From Botryosphaeria dothidea (Eukaryota > Ascomycota > Dothideomycetes > Botryosphaeriales > Botryosphaeriaceae), in the NCBI GenBank assembly GCA_011503125.2, contig WWBZ02000009.1, positions 868,001 to 932,000 of the forward strand: a stretch of 64,000 nucleotides of DNA. Direction: 5' to 3'. Shown here piece by piece: positions 10,231 through 20,595 of this stretch; positions within the stretch are counted from its first letter, which is position 1; the number at the start of each line of letters is the position of its first letter. A program made the position numbers and the translations under genes. The notes below the pieces were generated by a model, which had not been told where the DNA came from, did not search any database, and saw only the letters and a list, made by a program, of their open reading frames with translations.

Positions 10231-12391
10231 TCAGTATATGATAATAGTGCGCTGGCTGCCCCATTCTCCAACGAGCGCTCTCTGAGAGTTCTGCTCGTTT
10301 GAGTCAGTATCAGACTGACGACATGTTTCTTTGAACGAGTCGATGTTTCCGGCGTAGACCTCAAATTGACCCACGCGAACAAAATCTTCATCCCCGGCAA
10401 TAGATATTTTTCTTAGGACAATTCCAGATGATTCAGGAATTTCACGAGACCTAAGTCTGACGGGAAGATAATATAGCCCTTCGTGGATGATGGGTTCTTT
10501 GTTCTGGTTGTCCTCGTCAAGTAATGCAATGCCAGCCCTAACTCCGTTTATAAAAACGCGGTATGAACCTCGGTTCGTCTCATCTTCATCCAGCCGCACA
10601 GTATTGTGTGCAAGGTAGCCTTTGATAGTGAGAAAGCCATTCTTTACTTGTCCAAAGCGATTCTGCGTGCTGAGCTGAACAGCCACGTCAACGACGTCGA
10701 TGATGATCTCCCGGTCACTTTTGCCGCGTATGTCGCACGCCGACTCGACGCGACCGACCACGGAAGCCCACGACCATGTTGGAGCTATGTATTCCGACGG
10801 TCGACTCCGCGTAATGTCCCATCGTAGCCTGTAGACCTGCCAGAGCAGCTGGAAAGCTAAATGCTTCCGCCATAGGCCCGTGAGGTACTCGCTGCCGATC
10901 TCCTCCTCTACGCGAGCAGCCAGCCCACCCACTGCAACCAGCTTATCTTTTTGGTAGCTCAACTGGCCGGATGTGTATTCCCGCACGATCGTATCCCAAA
11001 TACTGAACGCGCCTGCTGACGGGTCAGCCCCCGTCCTTCCAGGAGTTCCTCATCTTGCGTAACGAAGATTGTGAATCATGCCGCTGAGCATAGAAGTACG
11101 AAGCGGAGGGGGGAAGTGGCTGTGGAAGGGCCTCGCAAGCTCGATTCTCACAGCACTCCCAGTAGATTTGTGTCGATTCAAAGAAAAGCTTCCTTGGTGC
11201 GAGAAGGCGTTCCTGACAAACCCAAGCTCTACGATTGAGAGGGCACTCTAGGACGTTCATGCGGCAGAAGTAGGCTCTTACACAATAGTAGAAGCCTTTG
11301 TAAGGTCCCCAGTGAAGCTGTAGCTTTAGAGGCGAAACCAAAGAAGGATTCCGTTCCGTAAAGCACCCTTGACGGCTGTCAGATGCATGTGCTGCCCCGA
11401 TGTTGCAGCGTGAATTCGAGTATATTCGGTCCATTAGTCCAGAATCTTTTTGCCAATCTTCTATAGAGTCTTGGATGATGCAAAGGCAGTCGATCCAGGT
11501 GTAGTCGATTCCAAGAGACCGAGCTATGTCGATAGCGTCCATGAAAGTTCTTGGAAGCTGACAGACAGGAATGCTTTCTCGCAGTGCTGAGAATTTGCTC
11601 TTCAGAAGCCTAAGGGGTAAAAGAGATCCCCAGCAATGGCTTAGAGTAGCATACTTTGCGTTCAAGCTTGTACCCGCGGTGACACATAATCTCGGCGGGA
11701 GATTCGTGTCCTTTCTTACCTCGATCACGGGGGGCGGAAGGGGAGGATTCGTCTCAGTTGAATGATTGCACATGGTATGATTTTTCCATGCAGCTACTCA
11801 TCCAATGATGGACAATTTCCCAACTGGGACCGGAATTCGTATTCGTGCCTGCCAATCCATAATCGATGAAGGGATCAATCTCTGCACAGTCAAATTATTA
11901 CGTGAATGTGACCTGAAGCTGGCAAGAACATACCAGGTGAAGGAAGCAGCTAAAATATGGCCTTGATCTCAGATCTTCCATTTGCCATCAATGAAAGAGG
12001 AAGCTCGTGTTGCATCGATAAGGTAGGCGGGTCCTGTCCATCGAGATAGATGAAATACTTTGTCGCAAAGGTCGAGTCATTCGGGTACTGTTATGCTCAT
12101 TTCCCAATGGTTGTGCGTCAGGTTTCGTTCATCATCAGACAATGCTCCTAAGATTCTCTGACAGAGCGGACATCCATCCGCCGCCGATCGATCAAGGGGA
12201 TGTGAAGTTGTGATCTCGCTTAGCATGTCAGTCCTATTGGGACGCCGGCGTACTCGAGCTGCGGCTGCTTCTTCAATCTCCTCTGTGACGAATTCACGAG
12301 GACAATGGGGGCTAAGAAGAGCTTGACATTTGCAGCACAGTTTTGCATTCTCATCTTGCTGGGTTCTCGAAATCGAATTGGCATCCATCAT
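10231..12391 (-). pseudogene. HET-domain (heterokaryon incompatibility) gene, frameshifted
   Basis: The gene runs from ATG 12391 to a stop at 10231. The N-terminus has the usual zinc-ribbon-like pairs (LCCKCQALL and GCPLCQRIL). The HET core is complete in one segment: YATLSHCWGS, IDYTWIDCLCIIQD and RRAWVCQERLLAPR. The C-terminal part has YIAPTWSWASV. The frame is broken in at least three places. Near 12080 it slips after MSITV. At 11950-11952 there is an in-frame TAG. Near 11770 'YHV' gives way to the frame that reads CNHSTETNPPLP. Near 11025, in a run of five G, the frame moves from MRNSWKDG to the one that reads FSIWDTIVREYT. One normal intron is visible at about 11888-11935. HET proteins trigger cell death on non-self fusion; this copy is probably inactive unless some breaks are sequence errors. 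Confidence 0.75.
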
Positions 12392-13083
12392 AATGACTTG
12401 TCGAGCACACTGCTCAATGAGCTTTTGTGTGATGGATGGAGCGTCGTCGCAAGAAGCAAGTGAGTAGAGTGCAGAAAGGTATGTGATGTTGAGATCTGTT
12501 CCTAAGCCGGCAAGAAGTAAGCTTGAAGGACAGCGCGAATACTGAAATGTCAGAGTAACGTACAGAGCGTAGACCGGGACAGCGAAACCTCAAAGCAAAT
12601 GTACTTGTTGGCGGCTGCTAGCAACTCTCGCTGCTGGCGATCCACACCGCTGGTTGTTTGGACAGTACGCAGATTGCGCTGCTGCCTGGGATGACAGTTA
12701 TTATCACATGACAAGTGAAGCGGCCCAGCCAATGAAACGACTGGTATAGTCGTCCCCATGCGGCCAATCAGAGTGCTACAACGTCGCTCGCTCGAGAATG
12801 TGATCCGCGCCCGTTCGTCGATGAATTTCTGTCTGGGCCCAAAAATATATGGGGGTGTTACAACAGAATAAAAGCGGTAATGAATAAGTACAACTGGATG
12901 AGATCAATTGCTTTTATTCTACGCTTCAAAGCAGAAGCAACGCTCTGACCCTCAGCTATATTGACAGCCCTGTGCCCATAACGCCATCAGACAAGAAAAA
13001 AGCGAGACTAAGCTCTAGCTCTAGCTAGCAAGGGGAATAAGAAAAATCCGTACCTGCAACACGACATCAGCAACTCCGCACGC
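12392..13083. other. Intergenic region between HET pseudogene and MSH6
   Basis: Holds the 5' side of the HET pseudogene and the 3' end of MSH6. No supportable coding region was found; a 69-codon ORF at 12550-12759 looks like chance. Confidence 0.45.
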
Positions 13084-16000
13084 TCAAAGCGCCTCAATCG
13101 CCCTCATCAGCACTTCCAGCCCCCTCTCACCAACACCACTCTCCCTCAACAACCACGCAACATCGCTCTGCACGCCCAGCGGCACATAGCACGCCTCGCG
13201 CGCCTTATCCAAGCTCTCCTTCAACCGACTCGTATGCTCCCACTCCCTGGCCGCGACCTCGGCGCGCTCGATGACGCGCGGATTGATGCCGCACATGGCC
13301 GCGCAGTGCATGCCGAACGAGCCCTCCGCCACGCCCTCCTCCAGGCGGTACAGAAACGTGACGCGGCGCTCCTCCTCATCGACGTGGATGGCCATGCGCT
13401 TGGCCGCGATCTCCGGGTGGCCGGCGAACTCGGTGGCCAGCGAGTGGTAGTGGGTCGCGAAGAAGCCGAGGCAGCCGATGTGCGTGGCGACGTGGTGCAG
13501 GACGGCCTGGGCGACGGCGACGCCGTCGTACGACGAGGTGCCGCGGCCGAGCTCGTCGAGGATGACGAGCGAGCGCGGGGTCGCTTCGGACAGGATCTTC
13601 TTGGTCTCGGCCAGCTCGACGAAGAAGGTAGATTGCGCGGCGAAGATGTTGTCTTGTGCTCCCAGACGGGACATGATTCGATCGACGGGCGTGAGCGTGG
13701 CCGACACACACGGCAGGTAGACTCCGACTTGGGCAAGAATTACGGCGATACATGTCTGGAAAGCGTTAGTGGAATTGGTCTTATTGATAGAAACACGTGA
13801 TCTTACCATGCGAAGAACAGTGGATTTACCAGCGGCATTGGCGCCAGTGAGAAGATCGATGTTCTGAGATTTGCCGCCGAGCCTGATGTCGTTGGGGATG
13901 AAGTCGGACACGTTGGTCAGCATGCAAGGATGACGGAGCTCCTCAAACTCGAGTATAGAACGTTCGCTCTCCACAAACTTAGGCCGACAGCTGGGCTCGC
14001 CGAGAGAAGCAGAGGCCTTGGCCAGACTAATCAGACAGTCCAGTTGAGCGATGATCTTGACAGCAGCCAACCAAACTGCGTAATCTTCGTCAAACCTGGC
14101 GTGGAACCTTCCCGCAACCTCCTTAACGATTTGGCCGTGCGTCTCCTGGGCCTCCTGCAGCTTACGCACCAGCTTGCGGAGCTCGGGGCTGTAGTAACGC
14201 TTGACTTTGGCGGTGGCAGACATTTGGTCCCAGTTCTTAGGGACATTCTTGATCTTGATGGGGACTTCGAGTTGGTAGATTTCCTTTCCGTTGTCCCTGT
14301 AGCAGATGGCCGTGGAGCCAAGGTCTCTCCGGTATTGCTTCAGCAGCTTCTCGAGATCCGCAAGCACACTTTCGATCTCTTCCTGGCTCTGGTCGAAATC
14401 TTCCTCGACGCCGGGCTCAGGGACAAGGATACCATCTTGTTTGGCCTTCTTTCGGTCGAAAGCATCTCTCCAGTGCTTCAGTGATCCAGCAAGGTTTGGC
14501 ATCTGGGAGATGAGTTGACCAATGACGCCCTCACCCTCACCAAATTCACTAAGAAGGGTCATGGTGTACTCGATCTGCTCAAAGCCCTCCAGGACCTTGA
14601 CGAAGTCTTGAGCCTTGATCCGGCCGGCGTGGACTCTGGACAAGAGCCGCTCGAGGTCGGGAAGCTTACTAAGGGAGGCGGTGAAGCGGTCCATGACAGT
14701 CGTGTCGGCATTCAGCGCATCAACCGCATCCAGACGTTGGTTGATCTTCCTGGCATCTGCAAGGGGATGGCAAACCCATTGCTTAAGCATGCGCTTACCG
14801 AAGGGAGTAATGCACCGGTTAAGCATGGAGAATAGTGTGCCCTCAGTACCACCGTCAAAGCTGTTGGCAAAAATTTCAAGGTTGATCAGGCTCTGGCCAT
14901 CGAGCACAAGACTGGTGGCCTTTCTGATTGGGTCGTACCAGGCAAAATTGCCCAGAGTAACAAGATCTCTCTCAATCTTGAGCATCCTCAAATACTGAAA
15001 GAGAGCACCGAAAGCGGACATGGCCAGCTCATGGTTCTCCTTGGCGTCTCTGAGCACTTCAGGCCAGACTTCAACGTTATCTTGATCCGGCGAAACGAAA
15101 TAATCGCTAGCTTCGATCTCCCGAGAGGTAGTGTCGGCGGTCCAGAACTCCTTGCCAGGCTTGAAGTAATTCCAAATGGTGGTCGGGCTGGTGTTGTTCT
15201 TTAGAATACGAAGCGCCTTGGCAGAGATGCAGGACTTTTCAAGAAGCAGCTCGCCCGGTCGAGTCTGGGCAACGAATGTCTCGAACTTGGTCATGTCCGC
15301 GTCATCGGCGAACTCGCAAAGCTGGAATTGAGCAGTTGCAGTGTCGACGAAGGCGATGCCAAACACAGGGTGATTGTCCCTGTCGACCTCCTTAATGGCC
15401 ACGCAGTAGGTGGACATGTCATCCTGAAGCATAGCACCGTCGACCAGGGTACCGGAGGTGAGGACGGAGGAAAGCTCGCGACGGATGATCTTCTCCTCTT
15501 TCTTGGCCGGACCACCACGCTCACGCATTTCTTTGCCGAGGGCAGACTCCATCTGGTCGACCTTGGCAATCTTGTAGCCTTTTGCGACGAATTGATTGGC
15601 CCACATATCGAGAGATGACTCCGGCACACCGACCATGCGCATGTTGACGCGGTCAGTGAGCTTGAGATCAAAAAGCTGATGGCCGACGGTGGCATCATTC
15701 TCGTACAACTCGTAGAACTTGCCCTTTTTGAAAAAGACGATGGTATCCCAGAACTTGCTCTTGATCTCCCAGTACTGTTTCTCGAAGGGGGAAAACTTGT
15801 TCCACGCGCCTGGCGGGATATAGAGCGTTCTGGGGTCATAGTCAGGATGACCCGGGGGATTTCTGTCGGCATCATGGACTTGAGCCAGCCAAGAGTAACG
15901 TTGCTCGGGTTCTGTCTTGTAGGCCTTCTCCTTCTTTCCATCCGACTTCTTCGTCGACGTGGGTGGTGGGCGGACACCGGAAGAGTTGATGTTCTCTGGA

Positions 16001-16371
16001 TCGAAGCGCCACTGCTGTGCAGTCGATGAGGAATTGCCCTCCATGACGACGTCGTCATCATCAGCGATAGGCGAAGAAGGGGCGGGAGGAGAGGAGGGCT
16101 TGGAAGCCTTGCGGGAAGAGGCAGCAGAAGGGCGCTTCCGCTTCTTGGAGACAGGCTCGTCGTCCGAGTCGTCGGGGACGACGAAGTCATCCATATCTGA
16201 AATTTGTCAGCGGTGGCCTGATGGGGCGAGTTTTGGTGCGCACCCTCATCATCATCCTCTTCTACAGCATCAGGGCCAAACTCGTCGCTATCTGAGTCGT
16301 CCAAGGCAGCAACCTTTCTCCGCTTGAGAGCGCGCTTGTTGGATCCATTGGCGGAGACGGGCTTGAAGACA

Positions 16372-16402
<31 letters not shown>

Positions 16403-16864
16403 TGCCGGCATCTGATTCTGCGTAGTTGACCTGCTTCTTGGACTTGGGGTGGTCAGCACGAAGCAGGGAGATGGGGAGGCTTCCTTTACCTTGCGAGAAG
16501 GGCTGTCCTTGTTCTGGTCGTTGGGGCCTTCTGGTCTTGCGTCAGCACCCAGGCTCGGGGAGGAGCAGGGGGACGGCAGACCGTTTTCCTTGTTCTTGCT
16601 GGCGATGAGACTCTCGCTGCGGAGAGGGCTGGAGGGCGCGGCGGGGTCGCTGCTCGGGGCGGGAGTCAAGGCATTGGGCGAGCTCTTCTTCGCAGCGGGC
16701 TTCGAGGCAGAATGTGCGGGCAATGGAGTAGGAGAAGATTTGGGGTCTTGGGTGGCATTGGCGTTGGAGGCGTCGGACTTGCGCTGGAAAAAGCCGAGAA
16801 TGGACTTCTGGTTGGAGGCGGGCGTCTGTTTCTTGCCCTTGGCAGACGGCTTGGGAGTCGACAT
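13084..16864 (-). CDS. MSH6: DNA mismatch repair protein MSH6 (MutS homologue)
   Basis: Four exons on the minus strand: 16490-16864, 16244-16442, 13807-16196 and 13084-13755, about 1211 residues. The N-terminus has a PCNA-binding PIP box (QKSILGFF), then a long acidic disordered region with a ten-Asp run. The MutS mismatch-binding domain carries the Phe-X-Glu motif in GKFYELYE. The C-terminal ATPase has Walker A TGANAAGKST, Walker B in 'VILDELGRGTSSYDG' and the FFATHYHSL segment. MSH6 pairs with MSH2 to recognise base mismatches and short loops in the nucleus. The last intron (13756-13806, 51 bp) is a multiple of three with no stop, so a naive frame reads through it. It interrupts the conserved Walker A region with 17 residues that homologues lack, so I treat it as an intron. 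The exon 2 acceptor may instead be 12 bases further in. Confidence 0.95.
16372..16401 (-). repeat. Coding trinucleotide microsatellite (ten Asp codons) in MSH6
   Basis: Ten uninterrupted TCG units on the plus strand read as ten GAC (Asp) codons in exon 2 of MSH6. Slippage here would change the length of an acidic linker without breaking the frame. Confidence 0.9.
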
Positions 16865-17470
16865 TGTGGGCCGTCAATGGTGCACACAACGGACGAAGGT
16901 GGGTGGAGAGGACGACGCGGGTGGCTTCGGTTGCGATGTGGACGAGGTGACGCGACCGGGGGGAGACGCGCAAATGGCCGGGGGAGCGCGTCGTGATCGC
17001 GTCTCACTGGGCCCAAGCTTCCGCTCGCTCCACTCCCCCACTCCCTCCAGCTGCAACCTCAATCGCTGCCATGTCAACTTCCGTCCACACGACACTGCTG
17101 GTTACACAGCATGTCCTTCAAGCATCTCTTGACTCCGGAATCGCCCTCGTACTCATGCCGTACGCGCGCGACAAGAGACTGCCTCGCCGGATACCTCGCG
17201 CACCGACACGGCCACCCTTGTCACGGCCTTTGAGAGCTTACAGCAGTCGTCTGGATACACGTGTCGTCAACCGGTGCAAGCATCTGTGTTCTGGTGGATG
17301 CTTCAACTCACCGCGATATGCGGCTTCTATCATTTCGCACAGCCGGGGTACAACTAAGATCAGACGGAGCCTAATTGCGGAATATGATTGAAGCCAGGGA
17401 ACATGCTAATCTCCGCTGTGATAGCCTCAAAGACACTATCGCCCCAGCCATTCCACTCCCCCGCTCGTCC
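16865..17470. other. Intergenic region between MSH6 and aldoxime dehydratase gene
   Basis: Contains the MSH6 promoter and the 3' side of the dehydratase gene. The long ORFs overlapping it on the plus strand are antisense to MSH6 or featureless. Confidence 0.45.
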
Positions 17471-18577
17471 TCAACCGAACACGTATTGCGAGACCCCCCT
17501 GACCAAGTTCCAAGGTGACCAATAACTTCCCTCGGCCTGTTGTTGAAACGCGCCGTATTCCTCGTAGGCTAGAAACCCAGTCCCATCGTAACACCCGACG
17601 TACTCGGCATCCATGTCTTGGCCCTTGAGCACCGCCAGCTCCACCCACAGCAGCAGGTCGCCGTTGGCCATTGGTCCCGTTGGTGCGTACGACTCCATGA
17701 ATTTCCTCCTCAGGTCCACGTGTGTCTTTACCGATTTGCCGATGCGCTCCATGTACGACAGATCGAGGAAATAGAGGATCTGCACCTTGCGGTTGAAGTC
17801 GAAAGCCTGCGCCCAACCCTGCTCCACTGAAGTGTCCCCGCACGCCTCCACCTTCCCACTCTGAGGGGCATGGCATAGCCGAGCCGACACCATACCAGCA
17901 TCAGGCCCGGACTTGACCACATGCGTTACCCACTTCTTAGTAAGATGATCGAAGTTCTCGGTCCAATGCTCGCGCTCCTCGCTCTTCATTGCCCCATGGT
18001 CTTGGCCCTCGATAACGAGACAGATGTTGTCGGGAAACCGGCTCATCCTGACCCTTCCCCGGCGGATGCTCTCAGTCTGAACCTTGGGCGCCGGAACTCG
18101 TTGCAGCGGGGACTTGAGTCTGTCCGTCGGCGTTGCGTCCTCCAGCCGGTCGCGGTACGCTCCCCAGTATCCAGTTTTCTCCGTCAGCGATGTCAGAGCC
18201 CCGACGTGTGCATATCCGTTGGGCGTATCCTTGTTCGTCTCGAACATGGCTCGTGTGTGCGAGAGCGCCAGCTTCTCCCTCCAAAACCCTGCATTGTCTG
18301 GCAGCGACTTCCAGAACTCGGAAACCTCTGGGCTGCTCCACCACTTTTCGTACTCGGAAGGCGACTTCCAGTAGCTCATCCACACGCGCGAAGCCCCTAG
18401 TGCTGCGTTCGGGCAGTCTTCCTCGAGCGTCTCGACGTGAGCGGCGAAGGGTCTGAGGAGTTTGTCGAAGTTGTTGATGAGGGAAGTCTTGTCTGAGTCA
18501 GGATGAGGGCCATGATACTGGCATCCGAACAGAGACAAGATGAACGGGTGAGCTTTGGCGACTTCGCAACGAAACAT
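17471..18577 (-). CDS. Haem-containing aldoxime dehydratase (phenylacetaldoxime dehydratase family)
   Basis: A single exon of 368 residues, close to the usual family length of about 350-380. Family features are FGCQYHGP near the N-terminus, 'WMSYWKSPSEYEKWWSS', 'GYWGAYRDRL', 'DNICLVIEGQDHGAM' and 'EYVGCYDGTGFLAY' near the end. These enzymes dehydrate aldoximes to nitriles using a ferrous haem that binds the substrate nitrogen. A His at about 286 (KTHVDL) is where I expect the haem ligand. The catalytic distal His expected about 20 residues later appears to be Val312 (LLLWVELAV), from memory of the family and worth an alignment. The gene is divergent from a nitrilase 456 bp away, which would consume the nitrile product. 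ATG 18577 was chosen because it gives the full family N-terminus. Confidence 0.85.
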   Translation of the reverse strand: MFRCEVAKAHPFILSLFGCQYHGPHPDSDKTSLINNFDKLLRPFAAHVETLEEDCPNAALGASRVWMSYWKSPSEYEKWWSSPEVSEFWKSLPDNAGFWREKLALSHTRAMFETNKDTPNGYAHVGALTSLTEKTGYWGAYRDRLEDATPTDRLKSPLQRVPAPKVQTESIRRGRVRMSRFPDNICLVIEGQDHGAMKSEEREHWTENFDHLTKKWVTHVVKSGPDAGMVSARLCHAPQSGKVEACGDTSVEQGWAQAFDFNRKVQILYFLDLSYMERIGKSVKTHVDLRRKFMESYAPTGPMANGDLLLWVELAVLKGQDMDAEYVGCYDGTGFLAYEEYGAFQQQAEGSYWSPWNLVRGVSQYVFG

Positions 18578-19033
18578 GATGGCCCAAGAAAGTGTAAGGT
18601 GCTGAAATGAAGTGGGGGAGTGAAGGTCATCAGAGAAGAGAAAAATGCTGTCAACATCTTTGCACAGCAGCCGACCCCCATCACTTTTATCGGAAGGCCG
18701 TCAAAGACAAGCATCTTACCTCCGTGATACCCGGTCATTGTACTACCTTCACTGCACGTGCTTTGCCCCGCCCGGCCGTTTGATAGGACATCACGGTCCG
18801 CCAGTAGCAAGTACGGACCGTCCGGACCGGCCTTGGCGCTTACCCGCACTGGCTCGCCACGCGTGCTTCCCCGCGGCTACCATACTTTCGGAAGCGGGCA
18901 TCAAGTTGGATGATGCGGAATCAGACGATGGCAATGATAACGGGAGCGGAACCGCCGGGTCTGTCCGCCGGGCCATGATACGGGAGATGAATATAAATCA
19001 TGGCTGGCTGAATTGACACTGTTCCTGCAGACA
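18578..19033. promoter_or_regulatory. Shared divergent promoter of aldoxime dehydratase and nitrilase genes
   Basis: The 456 bp between two divergent starts must hold both promoters. It is rich in CGG/CCG triplets, the half-sites used by Zn2Cys6 regulators. I see no gene in it. Confidence 0.65.
18794..18829. promoter_or_regulatory. Candidate Zn2Cys6 operator: three CGGACCG/CGGTCCG 7-mers
   Basis: CGGTCCG lies at 18794-18800, and its reverse complement CGGACCG at 18814-18820 and 18823-18829, all within 36 bp. This gives inverted and directly repeated CGG half-sites. The Zn2Cys6 gene starting at 20596 is the obvious candidate partner, but that link is inference. Confidence 0.45.
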
Positions 19034-20198
19034 ATGTCCACCGAGCAATCGACCCCGAGCATCATTTCCCTTACCGAGTCTACGTCGACTATCTCAATGG
19101 CCAACAAGCAAATCAAGGTCGCTGCCCTCCAGGCTGAGCCCGTCTGGAACGACCTCCAAGGAGGAGTCGACAAGGCAATTGCCTACATCCAAGAAGCCGC
19201 TTCAAACGGCGCAAATGTCTTGGGCTTCCCCGAGGTCTTTATTCCCGGATACCCATGGTGAGTCCCCAAAAGTAATGCCTTCCAGCAGAGGTATCTCTAA
19301 GTATGGATCAGGAGCATCTGGGCCAACTCAGTAATCGACAATGCCAAGTTCATGGATGAGTACTTCCAAAACTCTTTGGAACGCGAGTCCGAGGAGATGG
19401 ACCGCATCCGCGCCGCGGTCCGGGAGGCTGGTATCTTTGTTGTTCTTGGATACAGCGAGCGCTACAGGGGTAGCCTGTACATTGCCCAGGTACGTCGATC
19501 AACACCATTACTCCCGATCCCACACTCACCCGAGCCAGTCCTTCATTGACCCCACCGGCACCATTGTGCACCACCGCCGCAAAATCAAGCCCACGCACGT
19601 CGAGCGTGCCTACTACGGTGACGGTCAGGCCGACTCCCTCAAGACGGTTGTCCAAACCCCGTTCGGCAAAGTGGGCGGCCTTAACTGCTGGGAGCACACG
19701 CAGGTGCTGCTCCGCTACTACGAGTACTCCCAGGATGTCGACATCCACGTGGCCAGCTGGCCCCTGATCTGGGATCAGCCCGACGCGAAGAGCCTAGACG
19801 AGAAGTGGGCCAAATGGCCCTACCACATCACGCCGGAGGCCTCGCAGCGCCTGTCGCAGGTGCTCGGCATCGAGGGCGCCTGCTTCGTCCTGGTGTGCAC
19901 GCAGATCCTGACGGAAAAGAACCGCGAGCGCTGCCAGCTGCAAAACTATCCCTACGCGGTAACTCCAAGCGGCGGCTTCAGCGCCATCTACGGGCCCGAC
20001 GGCGGGGAACTGGCTAAGCCGCTGGGCCCGGGCGAGGAGGGCATCCTTTACGCCGACGTCGATCTGCACGAGAAGGATCTGGCGAAGCACAACCTCGACA
20101 TCGTGGGGCATTACTCGCGGCCCGATCTGCTCAGCCTCCGGGTCACGACTGAGCAGGGCACGCCGGTGCACTTCCGCGAGAAGCCGGCCCTGAAATAG
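19034..20198 (+). CDS. Nitrilase (carbon-nitrogen hydrolase family)
   Basis: Three exons (19034-19257, 19312-19489, 19539-20198) join in frame to give 353 residues. The catalytic triad is visible: Glu67 in [11 protein letters not shown], Lys149 or Lys151 in [11 protein letters not shown], and Cys184 in [10 protein letters not shown]. The [11 protein letters not shown] and NCWEH contexts are those of true nitrilases, not amidases. The enzyme hydrolyses nitriles to carboxylic acid and ammonia. It is probably cytosolic, as I see no targeting signal, although the first 22 residues are Ser/Thr-rich before a second in-frame Met. With the divergent aldoxime dehydratase it forms an aldoxime-nitrile-acid route. 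The plus-strand Zn2Cys6 gene downstream may regulate both. Confidence 0.92.
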
Positions 20199-20595
20199 CC
20201 GTTGCGCGGAATTGTGAATGCAGAGATCAAAACGGGGGAGGCGCTTGCTGCTTTAGGATTATGTACAGCTATCAGTTGTTGACGCTAATTGAATTTACAG
20301 AATCCTTTCCGGTGGGGTCGCTGTGACGGAACCTTGCTTTGAGAAATTCAGGTACCTCCGCCTGGCCGCTGCAAATAAATTGACTAGTGAAAATTGGCTT
20401 TTCCGCCGATAGAGATGCGGGGGCCTCATTGGAGGGGCTGACGTTATCTCTACCAACAGCGTAACTGACTTGTGCCAGATCCCTGCTGCTGCCCCGCGAA
20501 TCTAGTCAGAAAGCCGTGACCGAGCAGTGCGCGCGTGATAAGGGTCCGTAAACCACCAAACCTCTGGGCAGGACGTCGTGTTTCAACACTCCAAA
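20199..20595. other. Intergenic region upstream of Zn2Cys6 regulator
   Basis: About 400 bp containing the nitrilase 3' side and the promoter of the following regulator. No coding features were seen. Confidence 0.5.

Noticed and set aside
13234..13800. Long plus-strand ORF opposite MSH6
   Set aside because: It is antisense to a strongly conserved coding exon and is explained by codon bias.
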